Shown: positions 63,772 to 64,000 of the stretch, in pieces | How the letters are laid out: every line of letters starts with the position of its first letter | Position numbering within the stretch: position 1 is the stretch's first letter | The notes under the pieces: generated by a model | Databases searched by the model: none | Seen by the model: the letters and a program-made list of their open reading frames with translations, nothing else | Told to the model about the DNA's origin: nothing | Position numbers and translations under genes: made by a program | Source: Sphingobacterium prati | GTDB lineage: Bacteria; Bacteroidota; Bacteroidia; Sphingobacteriales; Sphingobacteriaceae | Length of the DNA: 64,000 bases | NCBI RefSeq assembly: GCF_013167215.1 | Contig: NZ_JABJWY010000034.1 | Location: 248,001-312,000 of the forward strand | Direction: 5' to 3'

Positions 63772-63803
63772 AAAAGGGGGCACGATATATCGCGCCCCTT
63801 TCA
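63772..63803 (+). terminator. Probable terminator after acnA
   Basis: AAAGGGG (63773-63779) pairs with CCCCTTT (63795-63801) with a partly self-complementary interior (CGATATATCG). The U-tract is short, so confidence is moderate. Confidence 0.6.
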
Positions 63804-64000
63804 CAACCTATATAAAAACCTACCAGAGTTCTATTTAGACAATATTTCCGGCCAATACACAAGGACTTTTGGAGACTTGCCAAAGTTACATACGATAAAA
63901 AGAGATTTTTCTCCCTGAAGTCAGCCATTTTTGGTTGTAGGGCAAAGTAAGGGATTAAATCAGCTATCCTTCCATTATCAATGATAAAAATGTATTTTCG

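Noticed and set aside
63804..64000. Possible start of another gene at the window end
   Set aside because: No open frame or recognisable motif of useful length is visible after the acnA terminator.

Overview
The window is ordinary Bacteroidota chromosome, most likely Sphingobacterium or a close relative (Sphingobacteriaceae). The indications are a SusC/SusD pair, a five-helix B-type SdhC, lipoproteins with Bacteroidota-like signals, and several promoters of the TTG-N19-TAnnTTTG type typical of this phylum. Most genes lack a Shine-Dalgarno sequence. I recognise no phage, conjugative element, intact insertion sequence or CRISPR array.

Layout. 1-6 kb: end of a RelA/SpoT-type gene, a Fur-family regulator, purA-pabB, a short TatD hydrolase overlapping tcdA, then a BON lipoprotein and a GreA-like protein on the minus strand. 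6.1-7.5 kb: tRNA-Ser(GGA) with its promoter and terminator, a non-coding stretch holding an 11-bp phased degenerate tandem repeat, and a YegP-like gene. 7.6-13.7 kb: small accessory units (LLM flavin oxidoreductase; AraC regulator with a quinone reductase; AraC regulator with a frameshifted DUF4240 gene and a divergent MFS exporter) and two converging GNAT acetyltransferase remnants. 13.7-15.4 kb: a secreted M14 peptidase.

15.8-25.7 kb looks like a compact nutrient-uptake locus: SusC/SusD, a DUF6807 protein, an exported Gfo/Idh oxidoreductase, a FadR-type GntR regulator with matching operator sites, and an Fsr-like MFS transporter. 26-34 kb: an acetyltransferase and a polysaccharide deacetylase, then a minus-strand operon that reads porin, DASS anion transporter, sdhC, sdhA, sdhB. 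This looks like a dicarboxylate uptake and oxidation module. 34-39 kb: an exported glycosidase-like protein, an exported glutaminase, and small VOC, CMD and SRPBCC proteins. 39-45 kb: a complete MFP-RND-OMF efflux operon.

45-64 kb is mixed metabolism: DUF763, a lipoprotein, a GlcD/GlcF-type fusion oxidoreductase, a half-size FUSC-like membrane protein, Lrp with an EamA exporter, a 5'-nucleotidase split into two overlapping genes in reversed domain order, an MFS transporter, an M13 peptidase, metA (with the residue for acetyl-CoA use), a TlpA-like thioredoxin and acnA, which is preceded by a perfect 13-bp inverted repeat.

The items most worth a second look are the 11-bp repeat beside the tRNA, the acnA palindrome, the FadR operator pair, the porin-DASS-SDH operon and the split nucleotidase. 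No single gene cluster is plainly a new system. All calls come from reading the sequence; no database search was run.
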